Shown here: in pieces, positions 10,573 through 22,657 of the stretch
Layout of the letters: each line of letters opens with the position of its first letter
How positions within the stretch are numbered: position 1 is the stretch's first letter
Origin: Leidyana gryllorum EB-2025a
Lineage: Eukaryota; Apicomplexa
Assembly (NCBI GenBank): GCA_048772705.1
Contig: JBLWGC010000169.1
Location: forward strand, 124,001-188,000
Direction: 5' to 3'
Length of the DNA stretch: 64,000 nt
Program-made: the position numbers and the translations under genes
The notes under the pieces: generated by a model
The model's input: only the letters and a program-made list of their open reading frames with translations
Databases searched by the model: none
What the model was told of the DNA's origin: nothing

Positions 10573-12952
10573 ATGTTGCTTGACTCGGCAAAGAGGCTCG
10601 TCAGAGCGTCGCTTCAGACCTGGCATGGTATAAAGGGCAATAAACAAAATTTGCACTCGGTTACGCGAATGTCAACAAGAGCAGTATGTATAGTGACAGA
10701 CACGAAGGCCGACATAGAGTTACTTCACCACAGCTCTTCAGCGTTAGTACAACCGCGATTAGACCAATCTGTGTCTAAATTACATAATCGGTTACTGACT
10801 AAGTTGAAAGCCAACGCCGACCAATCGTCACAGCAAAAGAAGGCGAAAAAGGATGCCAATTTCGACTCTCCGAATAGTAACCCTGTGGCGGTCAGATGGC
10901 AACGGAAAGACGGTACAGTGGTCCCAGAGACCGTTTACGAGCAATACACCCTGGGAGAAGCGCTGCGGGAGTGCGACCGAATCCTCGTAGACGATTGTTC
11001 ACATGAATTACTGATAAATCCTTCTTTACCACCTGTGTCGCTCATGCAAGCTGCCCAAGCGCCTATTCTTGGGTACGTTGCTTGAGATCACACGCTCGTC
11101 AGTCTTTCCCCTCCTCTTCGCAGTACCCCCATAATAATTCCACTCAAACAGTATCCTGTTGGAGTGAGTTGGTATGCGTGTGAGCCCGACCAAGTACCTC
11201 GGGCTCCTGAAAAGAAGCGTCACAAGGCCCTTCCTAAGTCCCCAGTTGTGTTGCCGTCAGGGGCGCTGTCAGGGGATGACGTCGCCCATATCACCCAAAA
11301 GGGATTCTCGCTGTCCAACACCGATCCCGCTAAATACGGGCAGCTCTGCGGAGACCAGTTTCACTTTAAAGTCGAGCCTACATCCCTCATGGGCAAACTG
11401 TTGATTGTCAAAGGTGCGCGGTGTAACGTGAGAGCACTTCCTTCTCTATAATCTGATTGCAGTGTATCTGTTGGAGTGCCCCGAGTACTTTGCACTCATC
11501 TGTTTCCCACATCCCGTGGCCTCATCTCCGCAAAAGCTCGAGTGGCACAGTCGACGGTTGCGGACCCTTCCTCCTCCTCCCGATTTCTCGAATGAGCGGC
11601 GTTTCCGAGTCGCTAGTTGGAATCTACTCGCACCCGTATACACCAATTCTGACTATGCGCAGAATATGCTGTTTCCTTTCTGTCCACCGGAATATCTCGG
11701 GTTCCTTTACCGCAAGAGTCTGGAGGCCCGTGAATTCGATGACATTTCTGCAGACATATGGTTCCTTCAAGAGTGGTAGGCTGTTGACTGACAACAATTC
11801 ACTTTGTCACCCATCCACCCATCCGCAGTGGAAAAGAAGTGTTTGAAGACCTGTTACAGCCATACTTTGACAGCGAAGGCTTCGATGCTCGGTTCGCCCA
11901 GAAAAAGTCCAAAGCTGGCGAAGGCGTCACGGTCGCCTGGAAAAGATCAAAGTGGAAACATGTGTCAGATCACATTGTCAGTTTCTGCGAGGCTCTGGTG
12001 AGGAATGCAGTGTTCATCCCTCGTTTCAATAGGCTATTCCACAGCAACATCCAGAACTAAGTCAGTTACGGGATCAGTTGGAGTGCGATTGGCCCGGAGT
12101 ACTGGACACGGTGCTTCAACGTATGACCGCAATTTATCTTTTTGTGGTCGTGGAGTACGCCAATGATCCAAGTCGGGCCGCAATTTTGGCCAATACTCAC
12201 TTTTACTATCACCCATATGCTTCAGTAAGAACTTTGTGATCCCTGATCGGTGTGGTGTGGTGCAGAGTGCGCCCTGTGTTTGTGCACTGGCCGAGTGCAT
12301 ATTATATTGAGCACTGTGCAAATGGCGTTTGCAGCACATTCGCGCTTTGCAAGCGTATGTAATGTTGGACCAGTTGGCGAGGCTGAAGGGGACGTTGAGT
12401 TTGTCGGGGTCGAAGTATTCGCAGGTGGACATTTTGTTGGCGGGTGATTTGAATGCAGATGGCGGGACTGCTGCGATTGATCTGATTAGTCACGGGCAGG
12501 TTGGGTCTGATCACGAATCTTGGGGTCACGCGGCAATATTTGGGTTGGGCAAGGGTGTGCCAGAGAGGGATGTGGAAGGGCAGGCGGCTGCGGATGTGGA
12601 CGTGACGAGTCCGCCGTGTCTGAGTGAAGAAGCGTTGATTCAGCGTGCTGACTTTAGTCGGAGGGGGCCTGCCCTCGAGGCGCCATCGAGTGTTGGGGCT
12701 TTACGGAGCGTTGGGGAGGACACAGAGATCGCGTTTACGACTCATGTGGGGTTGTTCAGGGCTGTTTTGGACTGGATTTTTGTCAGTGATCGATTGTGCG
12801 TAAAGTATTGCATGGAGGGTCCGCGTGTGGAGGACATTACACACATCTCGGGAGTGACCCAGGGAGCAGATCGAGGTATTCTGGCGGGGCTGCCGAACGC
12901 AGCGTTCCCCTCTGATCACATTCCGGTTGTCGCAGATATCATATATAACTGA
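10573..12952 (+). CDS. PDE12-like 2'-phosphodiesterase / poly(A) exonuclease (EEP family), 689 aa
   Basis: Six exons in consistent phase: 10573-11072, 11124-11413, 11463-11775, 11829-11997, 12045-12224, 12335-12952. The N-terminus (MLLDSAKRLVRASLQTWHG) is amphipathic and basic, as for mitochondrial import. After a family-specific N-terminal region comes the endonuclease/exonuclease/phosphatase fold. Its motifs are VASWNLLAP (Asn), FLQECG (metal-binding Glu), LANTHFYYHP, LLAGDLNAD (Asp and Asn) and FPSDHIPV (catalytic Asp-His). PDE12 removes poly(A) tails in mitochondria and cleaves 2'-5' oligoadenylate. A CCR4-like cytoplasmic deadenylase is the alternative, but the long N-terminal domain fits PDE12 better. 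It ends 8 bp before the stop of the convergent Mpe1-like gene. Confidence 0.75.
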
Positions 12953-12959
12953 CTTTCAT

Positions 12960-14554
12960 TCACACTTTGCGCGCGCTGCTGTCATGATGCGTTTTTTCCA
13001 ACTGCTTTTCGCTACTACCACTGCTGCTGTTCGAATGAGGAGGAGGGACCACGGCTAACGACTGACGAGACGATGAGGGGGGAACCATAAGAAAGGCAAA
13101 CGGGGGTTTATAACCAGTCACCTCAGGCGGTGCACAACTAACATAATTCTTCTTGGGAGCGTTCAGTGACGACGACGATGACGACGGCCGCCTCCCCTGT
13201 GATAACAACCCATTAAACGGCTCTTCCCCCAAAGGGGACTTGGGGGGCTCCGATTTCGCTTTCGCTCTCCCTTCCGTCTCCAACTCAGCTTCCACTTTCG
13301 GCTCAGTGGTTCTTAACAACGAGGAGGACTCCTCAACAGCGCCGCGGCCGCCCTCCGAAGCCGAAGCCGACGACGCTGACGAGGAGGAACAGGATGACGC
13401 CGAGGGCACACCGCCACCACCGGCCACCACCGCACCCTCCAACTCCTTCTTCACCGTCGTCGTCTCTCGGGCGGTTGCACCCACCTCGCCCAATGCTTCC
13501 TGGACAGACGGGTTGGACGCCAGTTCCACTTGACTCGCCGCCGTCCCACACTTCGGACACTGATGATGAACGTTCAGGTACTGACGGATGCATTCATTAC
13601 AAAAGGTCCAACCGCAGCACGTCACCAATTGAGGATCCGTAAAGGTCCGCTGACATATTGGGCAGAATAAATCATTGCCCTCATCATTTATATTATTGTT
13701 GTTCGGCTCCCCGGAAAGATCAACTTCAGACGCGAGAACCGCTAACTGCCCATCTGCAAAGATCATAGAATATCTGATATCGAAAGCTCAATCCCGTGCA
13801 TTGTGCGAAAATCCCAGAAGCAGCCCTCCAAGGCAGACGCACTCTCACACACTGTGTGTGTGTGTCAGTATGCGCACTTGTTTGTGCACGGTTCCGTTCG
13901 CGGAGCACTTTGTGCTCGTGCGCACACTCGCCGCACGCAGCACTTGGAGGGAGCAAGGGGGTGTTTCGCACAATGCACGATCGTCAGGAGACGAGTGGTG
14001 GTGGTAGTAAAAAACTCACTGGCCAGATGATAAACGTCATTGTACTCGTTGATCTCCGCAGGTGTGATGACCTTTAGCCACGAACGGGGTATACCAGGGG
14101 CTGCCCGTATCTTTTTAGACAGTTTGCGGCCATGTTTCTGAGGGCATAGACGTATATGGTGACCCGGTTCTCCACACATATGACATATATAAGACGATCC
14201 AACATCGAGCCGTCCACTTTGAACAGCAGCTGCCAACTGGCCACTAATCTTCGATCCTTCTTCCCTCAGATTTTTGCCGCGGACGTATCTCCGAGCCAAT
14301 GTGTCATTGTTCGCTCCAGAGCCGCTGGTCATTCCGACCGAGTTCTTGGTGCCTCCACCGGGCACTCCGAGTATCTCGCGGGGTCCCCGGTGTTCTGCGT
14401 GTTGGCTGATCACCTTCATCATTGAAGCGGTTTCCTCGTCGTCTTCATCGAGCTCGACTGCCCGCATTTTGGAGGCATTATTTCCACTCTCCGCTGCCTC
14501 TTCGCTCGAGGGCGGCGGCCCACGCTTCCGACTTGGCGGCTCCAAACCATCCAT
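12960..14554 (-). CDS. Mpe1/RBBP6-like protein: CCHC zinc knuckle plus RING/U-box, 442 aa
   Basis: Two exons, 14554-14020 and 13753-12960, join in phase. A CCHC zinc knuckle (CHMCGEPGHHIRLC) is followed by an APGIPRSWLKV block, typical of Mpe1/RBBP6. Then comes a C2/C3-type RING-like finger (LFCPICQRTFTDPQLVTCCG, CNECIRQYL, CPKCG) and a low-complexity Ser/Glu/Pro tail. In yeast and animals this family joins the pre-mRNA cleavage and polyadenylation factor and acts as a ubiquitin ligase. The usual N-terminal ubiquitin-like DWNN domain is not present in the frame I can follow: the protein starts just upstream of a short acidic linker. Either the domain is on unrecognised upstream exons or this is a shortened form. 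Confidence 0.7.
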
Positions 14555-14897
14555 CACCCAAATTTTTTTCACTGATGTGTTTTCCTACATCCACTCCTCC
14601 GACTCCGTCCTCTGTCGCTCCGACGTCGTACCCGAGCCCGGAGAAGCTGCCTCCTCCTCCATTAAAACCGCTCCCACCGCCGTCAACGCAACACCACTCA
14701 AAGCCGATACAGCGCTACTTTTCAAACGCCATTGAACCGGTTGAACATCAGCCAACTTGTCGCACACCTGCAGTCATCATCATGTGAATCAAATGCACGC
14801 AATCCACAATCCAATCCGATCCGATGAACACTCGATGCACTCTCGATGCACTCAATGTAACCCACAATGGGTGAGATATAATTACTCAATCACTCAA
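14555..14897. other. Intergenic stretch downstream of CSB-like gene
   Basis: 343 bp between the CSB-like stop and the start of the Mpe1-like gene, on the same strand. A run of A (rev. TGAAAAAAATTTGG) lies just upstream of the Mpe1-like ATG. A short Ala/Glu-rich frame (about 14585-14760, minus) has no start codon I trust. It could be a missed upstream exon, but I see no domain in it. Confidence 0.3.
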
Positions 14898-17800
14898 TTA
14901 CCCGATTACCCGATTACCACTCACTCGACGCAACACGGATTTCAGCAGCGTCTTTTGTCTCTCAGTGCGACACAGAGGGCCAAAGGCCATCAGCACATTG
15001 CCCGTTGGCGCCTGCCAGTCGTCTCTCCGTCGTTTTCCAAAGAGATCAAAGACCCGTTCGATCAAATGCTGTTCTCCACTCGTCAACTTTTGACGCGTCC
15101 ATTCAGTCGGCTCCCAGCAGTCAGTGTCTCTCAAGCGCTCCTCCAATTCGGCAAACGACCACAAACTCGCCGCTGATGACCTGTCGGGTCCCCCGAGCAG
15201 TCCCGCAGCCGCCGCAGCCGGAGTATCGGCTGGCCGTCCAGCCAGCCCACTCTTCCCAGTCCAAGTCGGCACCTCGAACCCAAAGGCGCGCCGATTTCGC
15301 TCCGAGTCTCGCAGAGCCGTCAACGCGCTTCTCACATAAGAGGGCTGAGAACCACTCCCAGCCGCCCCACTCGCAGCTTCGCGTAACAGCTCAGAGTGCG
15401 CTTGGACGTGGTCGACCTTTCCGCTTGAGAACAGCAATCTCAGCAAACTCTCATTCTCGTTGCCCCCAGACGGAGAAGTATCTCCTCCACCCGGCTGCGC
15501 ACTCTCACACTCACTCTCACTGCTGCTCTCATCTTCGGTTGCAGAGGCGTAATTGGCAGTCGGAGCCGAGATGGGCGACACTGGAGACTTTCGTCTCATC
15601 AACTCACGTGAAAGTCTCTGCCGGCTGCCCACTTCATCGTCCTCGGGTTCCGTGAGTTCGCCCTCTTCGTCTTCTTCAGCGGCGACGTCACGGCCTCGTT
15701 TCTTGGACGGCGGAGAAGAGCACTCAATGAGTGGGGAGGATTGAAGAGCCTCCGGGGCCGAAGTCAGTCGATCCGCCGCCAATGGGCTTCCAGTGGCGTC
15801 CTTCGTCCTCGACGCTGCCTGATTGTGGCTTTGGGTAACGGCTCGTGCGACGTCCAACAAGTGTTTGGCTCGATCGCCCCCCGTTCCACTCCCGGTCGCT
15901 GTGCTCTGCTGACGGGCGAAGGCTTTGGTGAAAACAGCTCGCAGTCGCGCGGGTAATTGTGCCGACTGCAAAGCACTCTCAACCTCTTTGGGAGCGGGTG
16001 GGAAGGCGAATAGGTCCAAAAAGTCATTCGCCTTGAACACCCGATGGATCTGATTGTCGGCCAATACTCGCTCTGACAAAAAGTATTTGAATATCTGACG
16101 CTTGTAAATCTTCTCCTCCAGTGTCCCACGTGTTAACAGTCGATACACCGTCACCTCCTTATCCTGACCAATCCGCCAGGCACGCTCTTGGGCTTGGGCA
16201 TCCACTGTGGGGTTCCAGTCGGGATCAAAAATGATCACGCGAGTCGCCCCAACCAGATTCAGTCCGAGACCGCCCACACGAGTCGTCAGCAGTAAAAGCT
16301 CCAGACTGGGATCCGAGTTGAACTGCTCCACTATCTTCAGCCGACTTGGGATAGGTGTCAAACCATCTAACCGCAGAAAAGAGTATCCCTCCGCTGCCAC
16401 CATTGATTGAATTATGTCCAACACCTGAATCGTTTGACTAAATACCAAACACTTGTGACCGCCTTCTTTCCAAGCCTTCAGAACATCTTTCAGCACCAAT
16501 AACTTCCCCGAACGACCCGGGTTACCGACATCCGGGGGCCAGCGGTCCTGCTCGATTTGCAACAAAAGCAAATCAGGATGATTGCAAATCTTCGATAACA
16601 CCGAAATGTACCACAGACTCTTCGTCTGCAAAGATGAAGACGAAGGGTCGTCATTCCGCCGACGCCGCCCACGACGGGTGCTGCGTCTTTGCGCATTCAA
16701 CAGAGCCGAAGATACATTTGCCTCCACATTGTGAGCTATCAGGAAATCTGCATATATTTGGTACTGAGCCATCGTCAGCGGGCACACTATCATCTGCTCG
16801 TTCTTGCTCGGAAGGGCCAAACCTCCACCTTCCTCCCGCAGCAGCTCAAGCTTCGTACGCCGAATCATATGCGGACACACCAACGACCGCAAAAGGGCCA
16901 CACATTGTTGAGCTCTCAACGAACTACGCAAAGTGCTCTGAAACCGACAATAGATTGATTCATTTCGCGCCCAAAATACACCCACACACGTGTGTGCTCG
17001 GAGACACACAATGTGCTCGGAACACACGGTGTGCTCGGAACACACGGTGTGCCGCCAGCACTTCGAACTTTGGTGGAAAAAGCTCCCTTCGTTTACGAAG
17101 ACTGCTCACCTTAGTGATGGGGTCTGCAAAATGCTCATTGAACACCGGCAGCGTTCCCAGTTTGCCCGGAGAAATAAAGTCGAAGACACTCCAAAACTCT
17201 TTCAGATCATTCTGTATGGGTGATCCAGACAGCAGGATACGATGCTTGACTTTGAGTCGTTTGACCGCTTGAGTTACCAAGGCATCAGGATTTCGAATCT
17301 TTTGCCCCTCGTCCAGAATCACATAGAACCAATCGAACTCCGCGAAGAACTTTAGCTTCGTCCGCACTGACTCATACGTGGTTATGAACACTCCCCCATC
17401 CATGACACTATTTTTCAACTTGGTCTTGCGTGACCCTGCAGCATCCATTCTGCCCGGTCCATGAAGGATGGTCACGCGCAGGAGAGGATAGAAGCGATCA
17501 AACTCGTCTCGCCACTGCGTCAACAGAGTCGCAGGACACACTATCAGTATGGCTTTAAGGGGAATGTCCCACAGTTTGCCAGCGAAGGCGTGGAGTCTGA
17601 GCCCTTCTTCGCGCTCCAGGAGCGTCTGGGCCCCCGGCTCTTGCAGGTCAACCACTGAAGTCGCCACTTGTTCGGATACTCTCTCGATTCTCGGTCTGTT
17701 GCCTCCTTGGACGAGCGGTCCATTGACGAAGAGTGCCGCAATGAAGGCAATAACTTGCACAGTCTTACCCAGCCCCATTTCGTCAGCGACAAGAGCCCCC

Positions 17801-18574
17801 ATGTTCTCTTTGAACATTTGCCATAAGAATGACAGTCCAATCTAAAGAGGGAGCACAGAGCATCATTTGTCAAAATCACATTCAATGAGAGAAAGCGCAA
17901 CACACCCTTTGATGAGGAAATAGACAGCTTGCGATACAGGTGGGTAGGTCAATAGCATCGACTTCGTCTGCAGCATTATCCCTGTCTTCGACCTCAAACT
18001 CCGAGAGATCTGTACAGAAGGTGTCTATAGCCACCCCGCTTTCCAATATAAGAGCGGCAGAGCGTTTGGCCAATCTCAGCTCAAAATCAATTAATGCATA
18101 ATCGTCTCTTCTGTCGGTTGTGACTGCCTTGCGCTCTCCCTCGGGCTCTATTCGCCGTCGTTTCCTCGCTGAGGGGCCGCCGTGGCCTTCATTTGGGTCA
18201 CCACGTATCTGAATATCGTCGGCTGTGATAACGAGATTGTTTGTGGCTTCCGGAGCCGGTGGCACCACATAAGTGGTAAGTTCAGATGCATCGTTATCCT
18301 GCGATGATTGCTGTTGTTGGAGGCGAGAGATGGTCTCTAAGCAATGTTCTCTTTCGCGACGGAGTGCGTCTGCATTCTCTTGGGTGACTGTGGCGGCCTG
18401 GATATCGGCCTCTAACTTAGCTACTCTGACAGCCAACTGTGATAGTTGCAGCTCGCGTCGTCCAGTTTCAGCGGCGGCCTGCGAGTACACAGTTTACGTA
18501 TCACGGTGATATTGGACCTAACCGACCTGTTTGAACAATTCCGTGGTGGTGACCTGGACCCCATCAGGAAGCAT
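14898..18574 (-). CDS. ERCC6: CSB/ERCC6/Rad26-like SNF2 DNA-dependent ATPase, 1,130 aa
   Basis: Four exons in phase: 18574-18527, 18478-17906, 17841-17110, 16937-14898. An N-terminal coiled coil and basic region precede the motor. Helicase motifs are GALVADEMGLGKTVQV (Walker A), LDEGQKIRNP (DEGH-type Walker B), LLSGSPIQNDLKEFWSVFDF, KCLVFSQTIQVLDI, a TTRVGGLGLNL block and RAWRIGQDKEVTVYRLLT. The insert LEEKIYKRQIFKYFLSERVL and the helicase block order fit the CSB/Rad26 group, which remodels stalled RNA polymerase II in transcription-coupled repair. Domain order and length fit ERCC6, though an ERCC6L-like member is possible. The third intron holds an 18-bp tandem repeat. The start lies 10 bp from the stop of the upstream gene, with seven T just before it. 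Confidence 0.85.
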
Positions 18575-18584
18575 CAAAAAAATA

Positions 18585-19507
18585 TCAGGCAGTGTTGGGT
18601 GACCGCGAGCCGCGGTCAATCAGAGGTTCCCAGACTCCAGCGTTCATGTTATCAACTTCAGCGGCCAGCTCCGGCCTTGAAGTCATTGGTGGCACTGTGC
18701 TGGAGCCTGAGACTTCCGATGCATTGCTGTAGGTTCGATGCTGTTCAGAGGACTCGTATTCGTTGTCTGGTCGGTTATTATCCATCTGAAGGGGTGAGTG
18801 CGTAGATCTTTGCTTCATTCTGCGCATTCTGCTCACCTTGAGCCGTCTCTTCATTCCGGGGAAGAAGTGTAACAAAAACATCAGTAGCACCATAGCGCCG
18901 ACCACCACATAATACAGTGCCGCGGCTATCTTGTATTTGAAACTCGTTCGGTCTGATGGTTGACAGATGAGTGACACCAACAGTTACTTACTCATGCACT
19001 CCGTAGTTACGGCCACCGCGTCATTACACTGTGCTGCAAAATGGTGTCTGCAGGCCCCAGCCGTGCATTTGGAACAGGCATAATCCGATGGCAGTAATAT
19101 CTGCAGTAAAGGTAGCCTAAACAGACCTCACGATCGACCGATCGACCATCTGGCACTCATTCACCACACGCACACACTCACCACACACACACACTCACTA
19201 CAAATACACAAGCACACACAAGCACACACAAGCACACACTGGCACACACTGGCACACACTGGCACACACACAGAGGCAGGGGTGGGCGTTTGAATAATGA
19301 ACTTACGGTCAGCTCCTCTCGACTCTCATCACACGAACATCGACACAGGTCACCTATTTTTGTTGTCAAGTGAGAAAGCTACAGCAGAGTGTGTTTGTGA
19401 GTGGCATACCAAAGTCCTGAAAGCGGGTATATTCATGGATCGATTGATGGTAGGCGGCTCACAGCAAGAAAGCAGGGTGTCAGGAGGAGAAGTAGGGGTA
19501 GACGCAT
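18585..19507 (-). CDS. Small type I membrane protein with Cys-rich ectodomain
   Basis: Six short exons can be joined in phase. The first, at 19507, encodes a clean signal peptide (MRLPLLLLLTPCFLA). A Cys-rich ectodomain of about 55 residues follows (DLCRCSCDE, YACSKCTAGACRHHF, CNDAV, TTECM), then one transmembrane helix (ALYYVVVGAMVLLMFLLHFF). The cytoplasmic tail is about 80 residues, Ser/Asn-rich, with several Arg/Lys after the helix. The spacing of about nine Cys suggests disulfide cross-linking, but it matches no family I know. A receptor or adhesion role is only inferred. The first long intron is filled by CA-rich repeats. The stop is 10 bp upstream of the CSB-like start codon. Confidence 0.55.
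19160..19278. repeat. CA-rich minisatellite in intron
   Basis: Tandem 10-bp units of the types CACACACAAG and CACACACTGG within an intron of the small type I membrane protein gene. The repeat occupies most of the intron. Confidence 0.8.
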
Positions 19508-19573
19508 ATAGGAAGTGGTAATTATTTTGTGCAGGAGCGGGTGTGGGGAAGATCATAATTGGATGTCTCTTTC

Positions 19574-22462
19574 TCAAAGGGGATATCGTTCGTCCACGGC
19601 TGTTGCGGGCAGGGGAAAAGTAGTCTCTGGTTGGTTGGCAGGCGGGGATGGCTGGAGAATATGAGATGGAAACCATCCCTGCCGAGAACGGTCGTGCGCT
19701 AGGCGTCCGTATGTCCACCGGTCTTTGGGTGCGGTTGCGAGAATCTCAACGGGTGTTCCCTCGTCTATGTACAGAAGTGTACTGCTGTTGTCCTTCTGCT
19801 GCTGCTGCTGCGGCTGCGTGGCCGCGTCCCCGTACCAACTCCGTAGCGTCCGCCGCACAACAACGTCTTCGTCCACAACCAGTACTGGCAAACTGTTCCC
19901 CTGGGTTGAGAGCATTGACTCCACCTGCTGCAAGAGTTGATCCCGCACACTCGGGGCCAACTGCCACAACAGGTTCGGGTCACACACATTCGATGTAACG
20001 CCAGTCCCCAACTCTAACTCCACAGTCTCTCGCCACTCCGGCGCCGCCACTTGACTCTCCAACGCACGTATCCGTGCTTCCACAGATGTTCGCGCCTCAC
20101 TCGCAGCCGCGGGCTGCAGCACGTTCCGGTAACTTAATCCAATTGCTTTCGCTGCCGGAGCAGCCACAGCCGCAGGCGACGACTCCGCAGCCGCCATAGT
20201 CGTACTCGTCCGCGACCATGCATTGTTCACATTGTTGTTCGTATTGGTGGTGCTGCTGCTGCTGTTGGCAGTCGGGGGCTGGGATGCAGCGGTCGTAGTC
20301 GAGGAAGCGGTCGTCCCATTCGTGTGGCTCAGCATACTTGGACCACCTGCTTGAGGTGGCGGCTTCATTGATGGAGGCGCGGCCAGTGGCTGCTCAACAG
20401 CTTGCGTCGAGGAGGTCGCCTTGGCTAACAAATCATCTGGGGCCTCCGTCGACTCTCCCCCCGTGTCGCCGGCCTTGTTCGTCCCTCCCCCAGCCACAAT
20501 CCCCAGGTCTCCGTAAATGTCCTCGGTAACCACGTATGACAAGTCTTCGTTCTCCTCAATCAGTGGCTTCAGTATGTCTTTCAACTCTGCTAAAGCCTCT
20601 AACAACGCACTAACAGACTCGCCTCCTGCCTCCTCCTCACTGCCATCATCATCAGTACCACTATTTTCCCCCCGATCGCCCTCATCTAAACCGGTAGCTT
20701 GTGCGCAAACCTGAACATCATCAAAAGTCACGACGTAAAAGTAAAGCGCGCGCACTCACTGTGATCGTATTATTCCGTATCCCTCGCAGAAATTCGTCTA
20801 ATCTCTTTGCGTGAGCCGAATATAGTGCAGCAGCCTCTGTCAATCGCACCAGCCTCGAATTCTGCAATAAAAACAGGTCAGCCCTAGATCAAACCTCCAC
20901 CCAATGCCTCAAATCGCCGTATCACCCGCCGCGAAACACCCGGAGCAACAGTCATAAACAAAAGAGGCCTTCGCACACACGTGTGCGGCAGCCACAATTA
21001 TCCACCGTCTGCTCCGACAAGGAGACAAAATCACCAGACGCAGCACGGATCGATATTGGAAACGAATAAATCCCCAACCAGTCACCGGACAGATCACGGA
21101 CACGGACTGTGACAAAAAAGTGTGACCATCGTTCTCATTCATCATTCTGATGAGTGGGCGGACACTGGATAACGAACGACAGATAACAGTCACCGTACAG
21201 TCATTGCATCTTGCAATGGAGGGAGGGTGAAAACTGCCACTTGCACATTCATTCACACACCACAGCGGCGAAACAAGCACAATTCACACAGCTGGGGGGC
21301 AAATATGAACAGATAGTCGACACAGCAGACGATGGATTGCGGGGACTGACATGGTGCATGATGGATGACTGAACCTCTCATACACACCGGGACACTCGTC
21401 GTCGATCTGTCACAACTTGTTGAGCCCGGCCAACAATCCCTCTCCTGCCCATCATCAGTCAGAGAGACCTTTCCTTCCGCCTGCGGGGGGGGACGACCCC
21501 GGACCAGCGACCAGAATGGACAGAAGAGGTTCCGACTGAAGGCACTAAAGTGGCAATGACAGTGTGCAGCGGCGACGAAAGCGTCACGACTGACTCTCAC
21601 TTCACAGTCACATCACCGACACACACACAGCAAATATATGATCAACGTCATCGGACCATGAGCGCAGGAGTGCGTGTGTGTGTGACATCGTCAAATGAAC
21701 ATCACTTGCCGGGCAGTCGGGTGATCAACGGCAGGGGGCAACGGATCAATGGCGGCGAATGATTTGAGAGTACAGATTGTGGGATGAGAAAGGATGCTCG
21801 CTCATCGGCCACGAATCATTGTTGATTGCCCATTGATCATAGAATTTACGGCTTGTCGAGCGTACCTGTTCCGACTTGCGGTTGATTGCTTCGATTTCAG
21901 CAGTGAATTGATCGGATTTGTCTCTTAAGCGCTCAATGTATTCCTGCATCCACTGAATGACGTCTTTGAACTTGGAGGCTTGTTCGTTCTCTGTGTCTTC
22001 GCTGGAGACTCCTCTGAGGAAGTAGACTTTGCCTCTGCGGTGTCTGACTTCAATTTCCTTCTTGGCGTCAAGTAGGTTTTCACGAGTGAATCCAGTTTGT
22101 CTGATTTCGGCGTTGAGGAGGTCTATGATGTGTTGTCGGCTTCTATATACCTTCTTCATGAGGTTTTCAAGTTCATTTTTGAGTTTCTCTTTGGCCTCAG
22201 TGACTTGTCGCTCACTCATGTTAGATATATCGACTGTTATATATGATGGGTAGGTGGTGGTCTTCTTGGGTTTGAGGCCCGGTAGTTGTAGTGGCTCAGG
22301 GCACATGGACTTGATGACGCCACCCTCAAGTGTGGCCCAATCTGGGTTGGCTGTGGCTTCGTTGTAGGATTTCAGTTCTCGCCATTTGACATCATAGGTC
22401 TGCATATTGGTCTGCGCTTCGCGGAGACATTTCTCGATATCTTGAGCCAACCGTTTTGACAT
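19574..22462 (-). CDS. Coiled-coil protein with C-terminal SH3 domain
   Basis: The first exon (22462 to about 21867) encodes about 200 residues of heptad-rich helix (for example EAKEKLKNELENLMKKVYR), possibly a BAR-like or other coiled-coil module. A short exon at about 20863-20761 continues the helix, and the last exon encodes a Ser/Thr/Pro/Ala-rich linker ending in an SH3 fold (YIDEGTPVEILATAPKDRW, then GWFPSHILQP). Splice phases agree across all junctions (CAG/GTACGC to CTGCAG/AAT). An adaptor role linking membranes or cytoskeleton to Pro-rich partners is likely. The first intron is about 1 kb, unusually long here, so two separate genes remain possible. Confidence 0.55.
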
Positions 22463-22657
22463 ATTATTGAGGGTCAGTCAGTGGTCAATCAATCAGTCCG
22501 TCTGGCTGTCCTGTCCTGTCCTGTCCTCGTGTGAATGTCCGTCCCTCTTGGACACGTGGCTGTGGGTCACTCCTCCTCTGCCTGATTCCGCCGCCTGCAG
22601 TGGCGATATATTGACTCCAGGGTGTGGCAAAACGTACTAAGTTTTTTCCAGCTGTGG
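22463..22657. other. Short intergenic region with TGTCC repeat
   Basis: 195 bp between two minus-strand genes. A TGTCC pentamer is repeated four times at about 22507-22530. No gene is seen. Confidence 0.5.
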
